Positions 9,294 through 15,329 of a stretch of 15,329 nucleotides of DNA are shown here, in pieces; positions within the stretch are counted from its first letter, which is position 1; each line of letters starts with the position of its first letter. The stretch is taken from the NCBI GenBank assembly GCA_021151605.1, contig JAGKWZ010000120.1, forward strand, positions 1 to 15,329. Direction: 5' to 3'. A program made the translations under genes and the position numbers. The notes beneath the pieces are model-generated. The model had not been told where the DNA came from. It did not search any database and saw only the letters and a list, made by a program, of their open reading frames with translations. The DNA comes from Verrucomicrobiaceae bacterium (GTDB taxonomy: Bacteria; Verrucomicrobiota; Verrucomicrobiia; Verrucomicrobiales; Verrucomicrobiaceae).

Positions 9294-10613
9294 TCACAGC
9301 TTCACTTCGCCGCTGATCTTGCCACTGCTGGCATCCCAGACATGGACTTTGCCATCGAAGGTGCCCACGAAGACCCACTTTGAGTCGCCCGTGATGACGA
9401 CGCTCGTCAGTGGTTCGCCGATGCTCGACATCTTGCGCTCCTTGCTCGCCTCGCTGCGCTGGGTGCCGTCGTGCTTCTTCAGATCCGTGTGGACACTGCC
9501 ACCTCCTTTGTCGGTGATGACGGCCAGCGATTTCCCATCGGGTGTCCAGTCGAGCGCGGAGAAGGCGATCTTTTTGTCGCCTAGCGTGGCGTCCTGCTCA
9601 TGGCTGGCCACATCCCAGACCTTCACTTCACGATCCGCGCTCGCTGTGGCGATCTGGGTGGCGTCATGGTTGAAAGCGGCAGAGAGGACGTGATTGGTGT
9701 GACCTTCAAAGAACGAGATCAGCTTTTGATTCGAGGCATCCCAAAGCTTCGCCATCTTATCGGCACCGCCACTGAGCAGTCGGTCGCCTTTGTTGGAGAG
9801 CTGGAGAGACAAAACATTGTCCTCATGGGCTTTCCAGGTGGTTAGCAGCTTGCCTGTGGCTGTTTCAAACTTGCGGATAAAGCCCGCGCCGCCCGTCTCG
9901 CCATCGGCAGCAAAGACTGAGGTGCCTGCGGCATCAAAGGCGACGGCGGTGATGCTGCCAACGAGTGAATCCGTGAATGGGCGCACCTGCTTCAGCGTGG
10001 TTGCATCCCAAAGGATGAGCTGCTGGAAGCCACCTGAAACGATCCACTTACCATCACGGCTCCAGGCCAGAGAATTCACGGGTTCCGTGTGGCCATCGAG
10101 CTTCCCGAGCACGGGTCGCTCCGGCTTTGAGAGATCCACGAGAATCACGGAGTTTGCTCGCGCGATGGCGAGGTGCTTTTCATCCGGGGAGAGCACCAGC
10201 GCGAGCACGGGCTGATAGCTCGCAGGCATGGCGGTGAGCTTCACTGGCTTTGGTTTGGGAGCTTCATCAAAGATCGTCGCATCCCACTTAGCACCGCCAT
10301 CGATCCACGTTTTCAAAGCAGCGATCTCAGCGGCGGCGAGATCCTTCTTCGGCGGCATGTGCGGGTCGCCATCCTTCAGGCAGAGCTGGTAGAGCAGGCT
10401 TTCAGCGGCTTTGCCGGGTTTCACGGGCACGCCATTGTCGCCGCCCTTCATCATCTTTTCATGCGTGGTCAGCAGCAGTCCACCCTTGGCTTTGCCAGGT
10501 TTGTGACAGCCCACACATTGATCCCGCAGCACGCGCATGGCGGGTTTAGGGTCTGCGTGGAGCAGGGCAGGGAAGAGGAGGCTGGCGAGCAGGAGTCGGG
10601 GGGAATACGGCAC
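9294..10613 (-). CDS. Secreted cytochrome c (Planctomycete type) fused to WD40 beta-propeller
   Basis: This is a 439-residue protein from a GTG start at 10613; no usable ATG lies upstream in frame. A signal peptide covers residues 1-20 (cleavage after LLHA). The next domain binds one heme c: CVGCHKPGKAKGG gives Cys33, Cys36 and His37, and PHMPPKK gives Met86 as a likely sixth ligand, the pattern of the PSCyt1 family. After a linker, about seven WD40-like repeats run from 135 to 430, several ending in LWD, VWD or similar, enough for a closed seven-bladed propeller. The protein is predicted to act in the periplasm or on the cell surface, in electron transfer or protein binding. The DUF1549/DUF1553 genes often found beside such domains are absent. 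Transcription may be shared with the upstream L,D-transpeptidase (39-bp gap). The physiological role is unknown. Confidence 0.88.
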   Translation of the reverse strand: MPYSPRLLLASLLFPALLHADPKPAMRVLRDQCVGCHKPGKAKGGLLLTTHEKMMKGGDNGVPVKPGKAAESLLYQLCLKDGDPHMPPKKDLAAAEIAALKTWIDGGAKWDATIFDEAPKPKPVKLTAMPASYQPVLALVLSPDEKHLAIARANSVILVDLSKPERPVLGKLDGHTEPVNSLAWSRDGKWIVSGGFQQLILWDATTLKQVRPFTDSLVGSITAVAFDAAGTSVFAADGETGGAGFIRKFETATGKLLTTWKAHEDNVLSLQLSNKGDRLLSGGADKMAKLWDASNQKLISFFEGHTNHVLSAAFNHDATQIATASADREVKVWDVASHEQDATLGDKKIAFSALDWTPDGKSLAVITDKGGGSVHTDLKKHDGTQRSEASKERKMSSIGEPLTSVVITGDSKWVFVGTFDGKVHVWDASSGKISGEVKL

Positions 10614-10652
10614 GGAATCAAATACGTCCGAAACCCTGCAAGTCCTTGCGCC

Positions 10653-11117
10653 TCACTCGCCAATCCACACGGGTGTGCTGACGGGCACGAGATCGAAAAG
10701 CTCGATGACATCGCGGTTCCGCATCCGCACACAGCCTTGGCTGGCGGGGCGACCGATGGCTTTTTCGTCGTTGGTGCCGTGGATGTAGATGTAGCGCTGG
10801 AAGGTGTTCGCGTTGTGCGGCTGCGTGCCGTGCAGCCACAGGATGCGGGTGAGGACAAAGTCTGACTTCGTATCCATTCCCGGAGTCCATAGACCCACGG
10901 GCTGGCGTGATTTGAAAATGGTGCCGCTTTCCGCGCCCTCGCCGTGCTTTTCTTTGACGATGAAGCTGCCGAGAGGGGTCTTGTTGCTGCCCTCCTGGCT
11001 GCCGAGTCCGAACTTCGAGGTGCTGCATGGCCATTCCCGCACTTGGCGCATGCCATCAAACAAACGCAGGCTCTGGGTGGCGACGCTGACTTCGATGCGG
11101 GGCTGGTGGAGGCTCAT
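10653..11117 (-). CDS. L,D-transpeptidase (YkuD/ErfK family), no signal peptide seen
   Basis: The YkuD catalytic block is clear: IYIHGTNDEKAIGRPASQGCVRM has the invariant His and the S-x-G-C-x-R nucleophile motif (His113, Cys129 and Arg131 counted from ATG 11117). Upstream are the usual family segments, RIEVSVATQSLRLF at the N-terminus and STSKFGLGSQEGSNKTPLG. Such enzymes make 3-3 peptidoglycan cross-links or attach proteins to peptidoglycan in the periplasm. The chosen start begins six residues before the domain (154 residues). Starts at 11126 and 11141 are also in frame and would add 3 or 8 residues. No start gives a secretion signal, although the substrate is extracytoplasmic. The gene is divergent from the cbb3 operon and first of three leftward genes. 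Confidence 0.85.
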   Translation of the reverse strand: MSLHQPRIEVSVATQSLRLFDGMRQVREWPCSTSKFGLGSQEGSNKTPLGSFIVKEKHGEGAESGTIFKSRQPVGLWTPGMDTKSDFVLTRILWLHGTQPHNANTFQRYIYIHGTNDEKAIGRPASQGCVRMRNRDVIELFDLVPVSTPVWIGE

Positions 11118-11140
11118 GAGATCCATGCTGCCCGTGCACA

Positions 11141-11171
11141 TCTTGTGTTCAACTCAAAAACAGACACAAGA
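11141..11171. promoter_or_regulatory. Inverted repeat in the divergent promoter region of the cbb3 operon
   Basis: TCTTGTGT (11141-11148) and ACACAAGA (11164-11171) are perfect inverted 8-mers separated by 15 bp, centred between the divergent L,D-transpeptidase and cbb3 genes. This is the right place for an operator of either unit. It does not resemble the FNR box (TTGAT-N4-ATCAA), and no binding protein can be named. Confidence 0.35.
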
Positions 11172-11236
11172 ACCGTCTAGTGATGAGCAAGTCGCGGAGA
11201 GCGTCAAAATGCCGCAGGTGCTTGCTTCGGTCACCC

Positions 11237-11419
11237 ATGGAAGTCTTCGCAGTCACCATCTTTGTCAGCCTCATGTTCGCCGTGCTCTTCGCGGCACTCT
11301 TTCTAGCCGAGCGCACGCAGAAGCGGCGCGGCAGCATCGAACAGATGGCCCTTCTTCCCCTCGACGAGGCCGGACGCCTCTCGGTCGCCAATCACACTCC
11401 CTCCCACTCCCATGACTAG
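11237..11419 (+). CDS. Small single-pass membrane protein of the cbb3 operon (CcoS- or CcoQ-like)
   Basis: This is a 60-residue protein starting at ATG 11237; an upstream in-frame start at 11180 would add 19 Arg/Cys-rich residues and is unlikely. One hydrophobic helix (about 4-22, FAVTIFVSLMFAVLFAALFL) is followed by AERTQKRRGSIEQ, MALLPLDEAG and a His-rich end. Position directly before ccoN and size suggest the assembly factor CcoS (FixS), but the GQFDD segment usual after the CcoS helix is absent. The MxxLPLD ending instead recalls CcoQ and closely matches the ccoQ product 3' of ccoNO (MSNLPLD). The stop overlaps the ccoNO start by eight bases (ATGACTAG), which implies coupled translation and a shared function. 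Real gene: fairly sure; exact family: unresolved. Confidence 0.7.
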   Translation: MEVFAVTIFVSLMFAVLFAALFLAERTQKRRGSIEQMALLPLDEAGRLSVANHTPSHSHD

Positions 11420-13796
11420 CACATCCGCCACTAAAGTCCCCATCGAGTTCAACGACAAAGTCGTCCGCCAGTTCATGCTGGCCTCGATCATCTTCGGCGT
11501 CGTCGCCATGCTCGCTGGTGTGTTCATCGCCAGTCAGTTGAACTTCCACCAGCTCAATCTCGCCGAATGGCTCACTTTTGGCCGACTGCGTCCTCTGCAC
11601 ACCAATGCCGCCATCTTCGCCTTCGTGGGGAACATGATGTTCGCAGGTGTCTATTACTCCACGCAGCGGCTTTGCAAATGCCGCATGGGCAATGACACGC
11701 TGTCCGCCATTCACTTCTGGGGCTGGCAGGCGATCATCGTGGCGGCGGCCATCACGCTGCCGCTCGGGCTTTCTCGCGGCAAGGAATACGCCGAACTCAT
11801 CTGGCCGATCAATGTCGCTGTGGCGCTGATCTGGGTGGTGTTTGCCGTTAATTTCTTCCTCACGCTGCACAAACGTAACGAGCCTAGCCTCTACGTGGCT
11901 CTTTGGTTCTACATCTCGACCATCATCACGGTGGCGATGCTCTACATCGTCAACCATCTCTCCATCCCCACGAGTTGGACGCACAGCTACGGCATCTTCG
12001 CTGGCGTGCAGGATGGTCTCGTCCAGTGGTGGTATGGCCACAACGCCGTTGCCTTCTTCCTCACGACGCCCATCCTTGGCATCATGTACTACTTCCTGCC
12101 GAAAGCGGCGGAACGTCCGGTCTATTCCTATCGCCTCTCCATCGTTCACTTCTGGTCACTGGTCTTCCTCTACATCTGGGCAGGTCCGCATCATCTGCTG
12201 AACACCGCACTGCCAAAGTGGCTGCAAATGCTTGGCATGTTCTTCAGTCTCATGCTCTGGGCTCCGAGCTGGGGCGGTATGCTCAATGGTCTGCTCACGC
12301 TCCGAGGTGCCTGGGATAAGCTCCGCACTGATCCGGTGATTAAGTTCTTCATCGCCGCCGTGACATTCTACGGCATGTCCACCTTTGAAGGGCCGCTGCT
12401 TTCGATCCGCGCTGTCAATTCACTCTCCCACTACTCGGACTGGACCATCGGTCATGTCCACAGCGGTGCCCTCGGCTGGAATGGCTTCATGGCTGCTGGT
12501 CTCTTCTACTGGCTGGCTCCTCGCCTTTGGAACACGAAACTGTATTCCGTCAGCCTAGCCAACTTCCACTTCTGGATCGGCACCTTCGGCATCCTGCTCT
12601 ACGTCGTTGCCATGTGGATCAGCGGCATCATGCAGGGCCTCATGCTAAATCAGGTCACGCCTGATGGTCTGGCTTTGAAGAACACCTTCCTCGATACCCT
12701 GCAAGCCATCCGTCCTCTCATGGGCCTGCGTGTCATCGGTGGAGCCATGTTCCTCGTCGGCTGGATCGTGATGTGCATCAATCTTTGGAAAACCATCCGC
12801 TCGGGCAAGCCAACCAACGAAGTGCGTGAGATCGCCGTCCTGCAGCGTGGCACTGTCGATACCATGGGTATGAAGGAGACCTTCATCAATGACCCGCTTA
12901 CCTACACCATTGGTGGCTTGCTCCTTGTCTTTGGCTGGATCTTCCTGCCACCAGGTGCAGACATCACCTCGCTGATCTGCGCCATCATCTTCGGCTTCAT
13001 GGCCGTGCGCCGCTTCCAGCAGACAAGCAAGACCTGGGCATTCTGGTATGAAAAGCTCCTCCACAACTATCTGCCCTTCACGGTGCTCACCTTCGTCGCA
13101 GTCGTCATCGGTGGTCTCATCCAGATCATCCCGACCGTCACTGTGAACAGCGCCAAGAACGTTGAGGATCGCATCCAGAAGCTTTACGAGCCGCTCGAAC
13201 TCGCAGGCCGTGACATTTACGTCAGCGAAGGCTGCTACAACTGCCACTCCCAGATGATCCGCACGCTGGTGCCTGATGTGATGCGCTATGGTGACTACTC
13301 CCGCCTCGGCGAGAGCATCTACGATCATCCCTTCCAGTGGGGATCGAAGCGCACTGGTCCTGATCTTGCCCGTGAAGGTGGCGTGCGTCCCGACTCCTGG
13401 CACTACGAGCACATGATGGACCCACGCTCCATGTCTCCTCAGTCAAACATGCCTCCGTATGCACATCTGAAGGACAAGGCATTTGATCAAAAGGCCCTGC
13501 CCAAGAAGATTGCCGTGCTGCGTCAGCTTGGTGTGCCTTATCCGCCGATGGATGCCACAGAGATCAAGATGAAGGCTCTCGAACAGGGCGTGAAGATTGC
13601 TGAGGAACTCAAGAAATCGAACATCCAAATTCGTCCTGACTGTGAACTCGTGGCCATCATCGCCTACTTGCAGAAGCTCGGCCAATTTGAACAGCCCGCC
13701 GTGGAAGACGCGCTCAAAGCCAAAGGGCAGGGGATTCCTTTCCCACTCAGCCCTGTCATCCCCGACAAGTCCCGCAGTGCTGCCATCCTCAAGTAA
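11412..13796 (+). CDS. ccoNO: cbb3-type cytochrome c oxidase, fused subunits I and II
   Basis: The 794-residue protein joins the catalytic subunit CcoN to the monoheme subunit CcoO. Residues 1-about 465 form the multi-helix CcoN. His63 (RPLHTNAA) is a likely heme b ligand and His210 (WWYGHNAV) a copper-B ligand. Tyr254 with His260 and His261 (LYIWAGPHHLL) matches the cross-linked Tyr and copper-B histidines of cbb3 enzymes, and His348 and His350 (IGHVHSGALG) are ligands of the high-spin and low-spin hemes. A further helix pair leads into CcoO, where GCYNCHSQMIR gives Cys608, Cys611 and His612, and Met680 (SNMPPY) is the probable axial ligand. The enzyme reduces oxygen to water with high affinity at the cytoplasmic membrane. 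Fused ccoNO genes are known in Bacteroidetes and related groups. ccoQ and ccoP follow directly. Confidence 0.96.
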   Translation: MTSTSATKVPIEFNDKVVRQFMLASIIFGVVAMLAGVFIASQLNFHQLNLAEWLTFGRLRPLHTNAAIFAFVGNMMFAGVYYSTQRLCKCRMGNDTLSAIHFWGWQAIIVAAAITLPLGLSRGKEYAELIWPINVAVALIWVVFAVNFFLTLHKRNEPSLYVALWFYISTIITVAMLYIVNHLSIPTSWTHSYGIFAGVQDGLVQWWYGHNAVAFFLTTPILGIMYYFLPKAAERPVYSYRLSIVHFWSLVFLYIWAGPHHLLNTALPKWLQMLGMFFSLMLWAPSWGGMLNGLLTLRGAWDKLRTDPVIKFFIAAVTFYGMSTFEGPLLSIRAVNSLSHYSDWTIGHVHSGALGWNGFMAAGLFYWLAPRLWNTKLYSVSLANFHFWIGTFGILLYVVAMWISGIMQGLMLNQVTPDGLALKNTFLDTLQAIRPLMGLRVIGGAMFLVGWIVMCINLWKTIRSGKPTNEVREIAVLQRGTVDTMGMKETFINDPLTYTIGGLLLVFGWIFLPPGADITSLICAIIFGFMAVRRFQQTSKTWAFWYEKLLHNYLPFTVLTFVAVVIGGLIQIIPTVTVNSAKNVEDRIQKLYEPLELAGRDIYVSEGCYNCHSQMIRTLVPDVMRYGDYSRLGESIYDHPFQWGSKRTGPDLAREGGVRPDSWHYEHMMDPRSMSPQSNMPPYAHLKDKAFDQKALPKKIAVLRQLGVPYPPMDATEIKMKALEQGVKIAEELKKSNIQIRPDCELVAIIAYLQKLGQFEQPAVEDALKAKGQGIPFPLSPVIPDKSRSAAILK

Positions 13797-13814
13797 CCCC
13801 GAAGCTCCCACGCC

Positions 13815-13967
13815 ATGTACAAGCGCATCATTTATGAAAACTGGCACGTCATCGTGCCCCTGCTGTCCTTCGTCACCACCGTGCTTGTCTTCGGTATCAT
13901 GACCGTGCGCGGCATGCTCCTGCGCAAAGACAAAGCCGAGCACATGTCCAACCTGCCACTCGATTAA
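13815..13967 (+). CDS. ccoQ: cbb3 oxidase small subunit CcoQ
   Basis: This short gene encodes 50 residues, starting MYKRIIYENWHVIVPLLS, with one membrane helix at about 12-31, a basic stretch (RGMLLRKDKAEH) and the ending MSNLPLD. It lies 18 bp after ccoNO and six bp before ccoP, in the standard N-O-Q-P order. CcoQ is a single-pass subunit that stabilises the cbb3 complex. The N-terminal Tyr-Glu-Asn-Trp pattern and LPLD end support the call; sequence conservation in this family is low, so size and position carry much of the weight. Confidence 0.85.
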   Translation: MYKRIIYENWHVIVPLLSFVTTVLVFGIMTVRGMLLRKDKAEHMSNLPLD

Positions 13968-13973
13968 CACGCC

Positions 13974-14603
13974 ATGGACTCCTCCCCCAAGCCCAACTCC
14001 CCCGACGAGCCAAAACTCCGCGATCACGTCTATGACGGCATCCAAGAGTATGACCAGAAACTCCCCAACTGGTGGCTCTTCACCCTCTACATCACCATCA
14101 TCTGGTTCATCGGCCACTGGGTCTGCTACTACCAGCTTGGCTTCGGCACCAGCGATACCGATGCCATGGACAAAGTCGTCGCCGAGATGCAAGCCGCTCG
14201 CGACAAGCAGATGGAGTCCATCGACGACAAACAGCTCTGGGAGATGTCCCGTGATCCTGCCGTTGTCGCCGCTGGCAAAGCGACCTTCATGACCCCCGGC
14301 ATGTGCGTCACCTGCCATGGCACGGAACTGAATGCTATGCTTGCGGGAGCAAAGCTCCCAGGTCTGCCCTTGGATGATCAGCAGTGGAAATATGGCGGCA
14401 CGCCCACCGAGATCTTTAAGATCGTCCGCAAAGGCTCCCCCGATATCACCAAAGGTATGGCTGCCTGGGAAGGCGTGCTCGGCATGAAGCGCGTTAGTGA
14501 AGTCGTCGCCTTCGTCCTCAGTCACCACCACGAAGGCGAGCCCATCACCCGCGCACCCGACTCGCCGCCTGTGGGGGGAGCTGCCACTTCTGCTGTGAAG
14601 TAG
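13974..14603 (+). CDS. ccoP: cbb3 oxidase cytochrome c subunit CcoP, single-heme form
   Basis: This 209-residue protein begins with the CcoP leader (DHVYDGIQEYDQKLPNWW), which starts before one membrane helix (about 33-55). A periplasmic cytochrome c domain follows, with CVTCHG (Cys111, Cys114, His115) and a likely axial Met162 in ITKGMAAW. Standard CcoP has two CxxCH motifs; here only one is present and the protein is about 90-100 residues shorter than the usual form. One heme would therefore pass electrons from soluble donors to CcoO. There is no sign of frameshift or truncation: the frame runs cleanly to TAG and ends in a Pro/Ala tail. The stop codon lies inside an 8-bp direct repeat that flanks a palindromic element. 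Confidence 0.9.
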   Translation: MDSSPKPNSPDEPKLRDHVYDGIQEYDQKLPNWWLFTLYITIIWFIGHWVCYYQLGFGTSDTDAMDKVVAEMQAARDKQMESIDDKQLWEMSRDPAVVAAGKATFMTPGMCVTCHGTELNAMLAGAKLPGLPLDDQQWKYGGTPTEIFKIVRKGSPDITKGMAAWEGVLGMKRVSEVVAFVLSHHHEGEPITRAPDSPPVGGAATSAVK

Positions 14604-15147
14604 GGGTGTGTCGCCAGAATGATGTGCCAACGGTACAACTCCTTAGCCCAGGCTGGTAGGGAACTCGCCTTCAGCGCTGAAGAAAGAAGACATGACGGCG
14701 AAGGAAGGCAAAGGCGTCTGGCTGTCCCGAGCGCCAAAGGCGCGCCTGCACCCAGCCTTGGCCAACGGCCCAGGAACCGGGAGAAACCCCAGACAATCCG
14801 AGGCCGAGGGCTGAAGGTCCGACCTATATTCACCGTGCTTTATTCTATACGTCATCATTGTTTGTGATTTCCCACAGATTCAGGGAGGCCTCCCCGAATC
14901 TGTGGGAGATCAGTTCTGATTTCACAAAAGGTGACGACGCGGAGAATACCCACCGAGACACGGCTGTACGAGCATGATTCGGGCTTTCAGCCCTCGGCCT
15001 GTTTTTTGGGGTGGGTCGGCTCGTCGCTCGTCCTGGGCCGTTGGCCCAGGTATGGATCGCGCCTTTGGCGCTGGAGTGAGAGTTGGCTTTGTGTCCCTCC
15101 GCGCTTGGGGGGCGGCACATCATTCTGGCGACACACACTTGAAGTAG
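14596..15147. mobile_element. MITE-like palindromic element with 23-bp terminal inverted repeats and 8-bp flanking direct repeats
   Basis: Bases 14606-14628 and 15114-15136 are perfect inverted copies (23 bp; starts GTGTGTCGCCAGAATG). TGAAGTAG occurs at 14596-14603 and again at 15140-15147, just outside, and looks like a target-site duplication. That makes the element 14604-15139, 536 bp. Further matching inverted blocks lie inside: 14731-14744 with 15058-15071 (14/14), 14756-14775 with 15031-15050 (19/20) and 14801-14815 with 14986-15000 (15/15). A central hairpin occupies 14871-14906. No plausible transposase frame is present; the open frames inside have no recognisable domain. It is probably a non-autonomous element moved by a transposase elsewhere. 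Family is unknown; 8-bp duplications occur in IS1595, IS66 and IS256, among others. Confidence 0.75.
14871..14906. repeat. Central hairpin of the palindromic element
   Basis: CCCACAGATTC (14871-14881) pairs with GAATCTGTGGG (14896-14906), and GGGAGGCCTCCC (14883-14894) between them is itself a perfect palindrome. Outside it, TTTGTGA (14861-14867) matches TCACAAA (14922-14928). No T-run follows, so it is not a standard terminator for the cbb3 operon. Confidence 0.7.
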
Positions 15148-15201
15148 TCTCGTTGATAGAGCCATTCTACCACAAATCCCGCTAGCGCTAGAGGCCCCTA
15201 G

Positions 15202-15329
15202 TGAGGTGCGCTATAATGTTGGACCAGGGGATAAGGGAATAAGCAGCATGAAAACAACCCTCCGAAAACGTTACAGCAGTGATTTCAAAGCGCAGATCGT
15301 CGATCTCTTCAATCTTGGCAAAACGGTGC
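15202..15329 (+). mobile_element. Left end of an IS3-type insertion sequence (runs off the window)
   Basis: A transposase start at 15248 is preceded by TGAGGTGCGC (15202-15211) and GTTGGAC (15218-15224), the pattern seen at ends of many IS3-family elements, which begin with TG. TATAAT at 15212-15217 is a perfect -10 hexamer inside this end, but no good -35 lies 17 bp before it. The exact boundary and any target duplication cannot be confirmed without the right end. Confidence 0.55.
15248..15329 (+). CDS. IS3-family transposase OrfA, N-terminal fragment
   Basis: The frame gives 27 residues before the window ends: MKTTLRKRYSSDFKAQIVDL and then FNLGKTV. The R-x-Y-S-x-(D/E)-F-K-A-x-(I/V)-V pattern is typical of the N-terminal helix-turn-helix of OrfA proteins in IS3-family elements (HTH_Tnp_1 type). 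It binds the IS ends; the DDE catalytic part is normally in OrfB, made by -1 frameshifting. A purine run (AAGGGA, 15233-15238) before the start is more Shine-Dalgarno-like than anything before the resident genes, which fits an acquired element. Whether the gene is intact is unknown because it is cut by the window edge. Confidence 0.75.
   Translation, partial: MKTTLRKRYSSDFKAQIVDLFNLGKTV

Noticed and set aside
13443..14630. A 395-residue open frame on the minus strand opposite the end of ccoNO, ccoQ and ccoP
   Set aside because: It is His/Gly/Asp-rich antisense translation of clear cbb3 genes, with no family signature.
14871..14906. Central hairpin as the cbb3 operon terminator
   Set aside because: The stem is strong but it is not followed by T residues. 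The only T-run nearby (15002-15007) is about 100 bp away and not directly after a stem.
14619..15185. Small open frames inside the palindromic element
   Set aside because: They cross the inverted repeats, overlap on both strands and show no domain. The palindromic structure explains the sequence better than coding.
14604..15201. CRISPR array or tRNA/rRNA gene in the repeat-rich right end
   Set aside because: The repeats are inverted pairs rather than regularly spaced direct repeats, and no tRNA cloverleaf or rRNA sequence was recognised here or elsewhere in the window.

Overview
The window looks like a chromosomal segment of a GC-rich, Gram-negative member of the Verrucomicrobiota, or another PVC-group bacterium near Prosthecobacter or Verrucomicrobium. 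The inference rests on gene content: a GldG-type protein followed by a DUF4340 protein, a succinate dehydrogenase with a five-helix cytochrome b, a secreted protein joining a Planctomycete-type cytochrome c domain to a WD40 propeller, and a fused ccoNO gene. None of the native genes has a convincing Shine-Dalgarno sequence. No rRNA or tRNA gene is visible, so the species cannot be named.

Layout from left to right. Bases 1-1923 (+) hold the end of a GldG-like ABC-transporter accessory protein and a DUF4340 protein, closed by a strong intrinsic terminator. Bases 2210-2794 (-) encode a secreted sulfocyanin-like cupredoxin, divergent from sdhC-sdhA-sdhB (3005-6499, +), and argG follows at 6590-7834. 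Two terminator or hairpin structures separate argG from a convergent leftward run of three genes: an L,D-transpeptidase (11117-10653), a cytochrome c/WD40 protein (10613-9294) and dihydroorotase pyrC (9225-7945). Divergent from that run, at 11237-14603 (+), is a cbb3 oxidase operon: a small membrane protein of CcoS/CcoQ type, a ccoNO fusion, a 50-residue ccoQ and a one-heme ccoP.

The right end (14604-15329) is mobile or repetitive DNA. A 536-bp palindromic element has perfect 23-bp terminal inverted repeats and mirrored internal hairpins. It is bracketed by an exact 8-bp direct repeat whose left copy contains the ccoP stop codon. About 55 bp further on, the left end of an IS3-type insertion sequence begins, with its first transposase gene running off the window.

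Functionally the core is respiration: Sdh feeds electrons from succinate to quinone, and the cbb3 oxidase reduces oxygen with high affinity at the end of the chain. The cupredoxin and the cytochrome/WD40 protein are possible periplasmic redox partners, though nothing in the sequence proves this. argG (arginine) and pyrC (pyrimidines) are housekeeping biosynthesis genes. I see no clear new multi-gene system. The most novel-looking items are the palindromic element at the ccoP stop, the cupredoxin with histidine at the usual axial methionine position, and the two small CcoQ-like proteins bracketing ccoNO.
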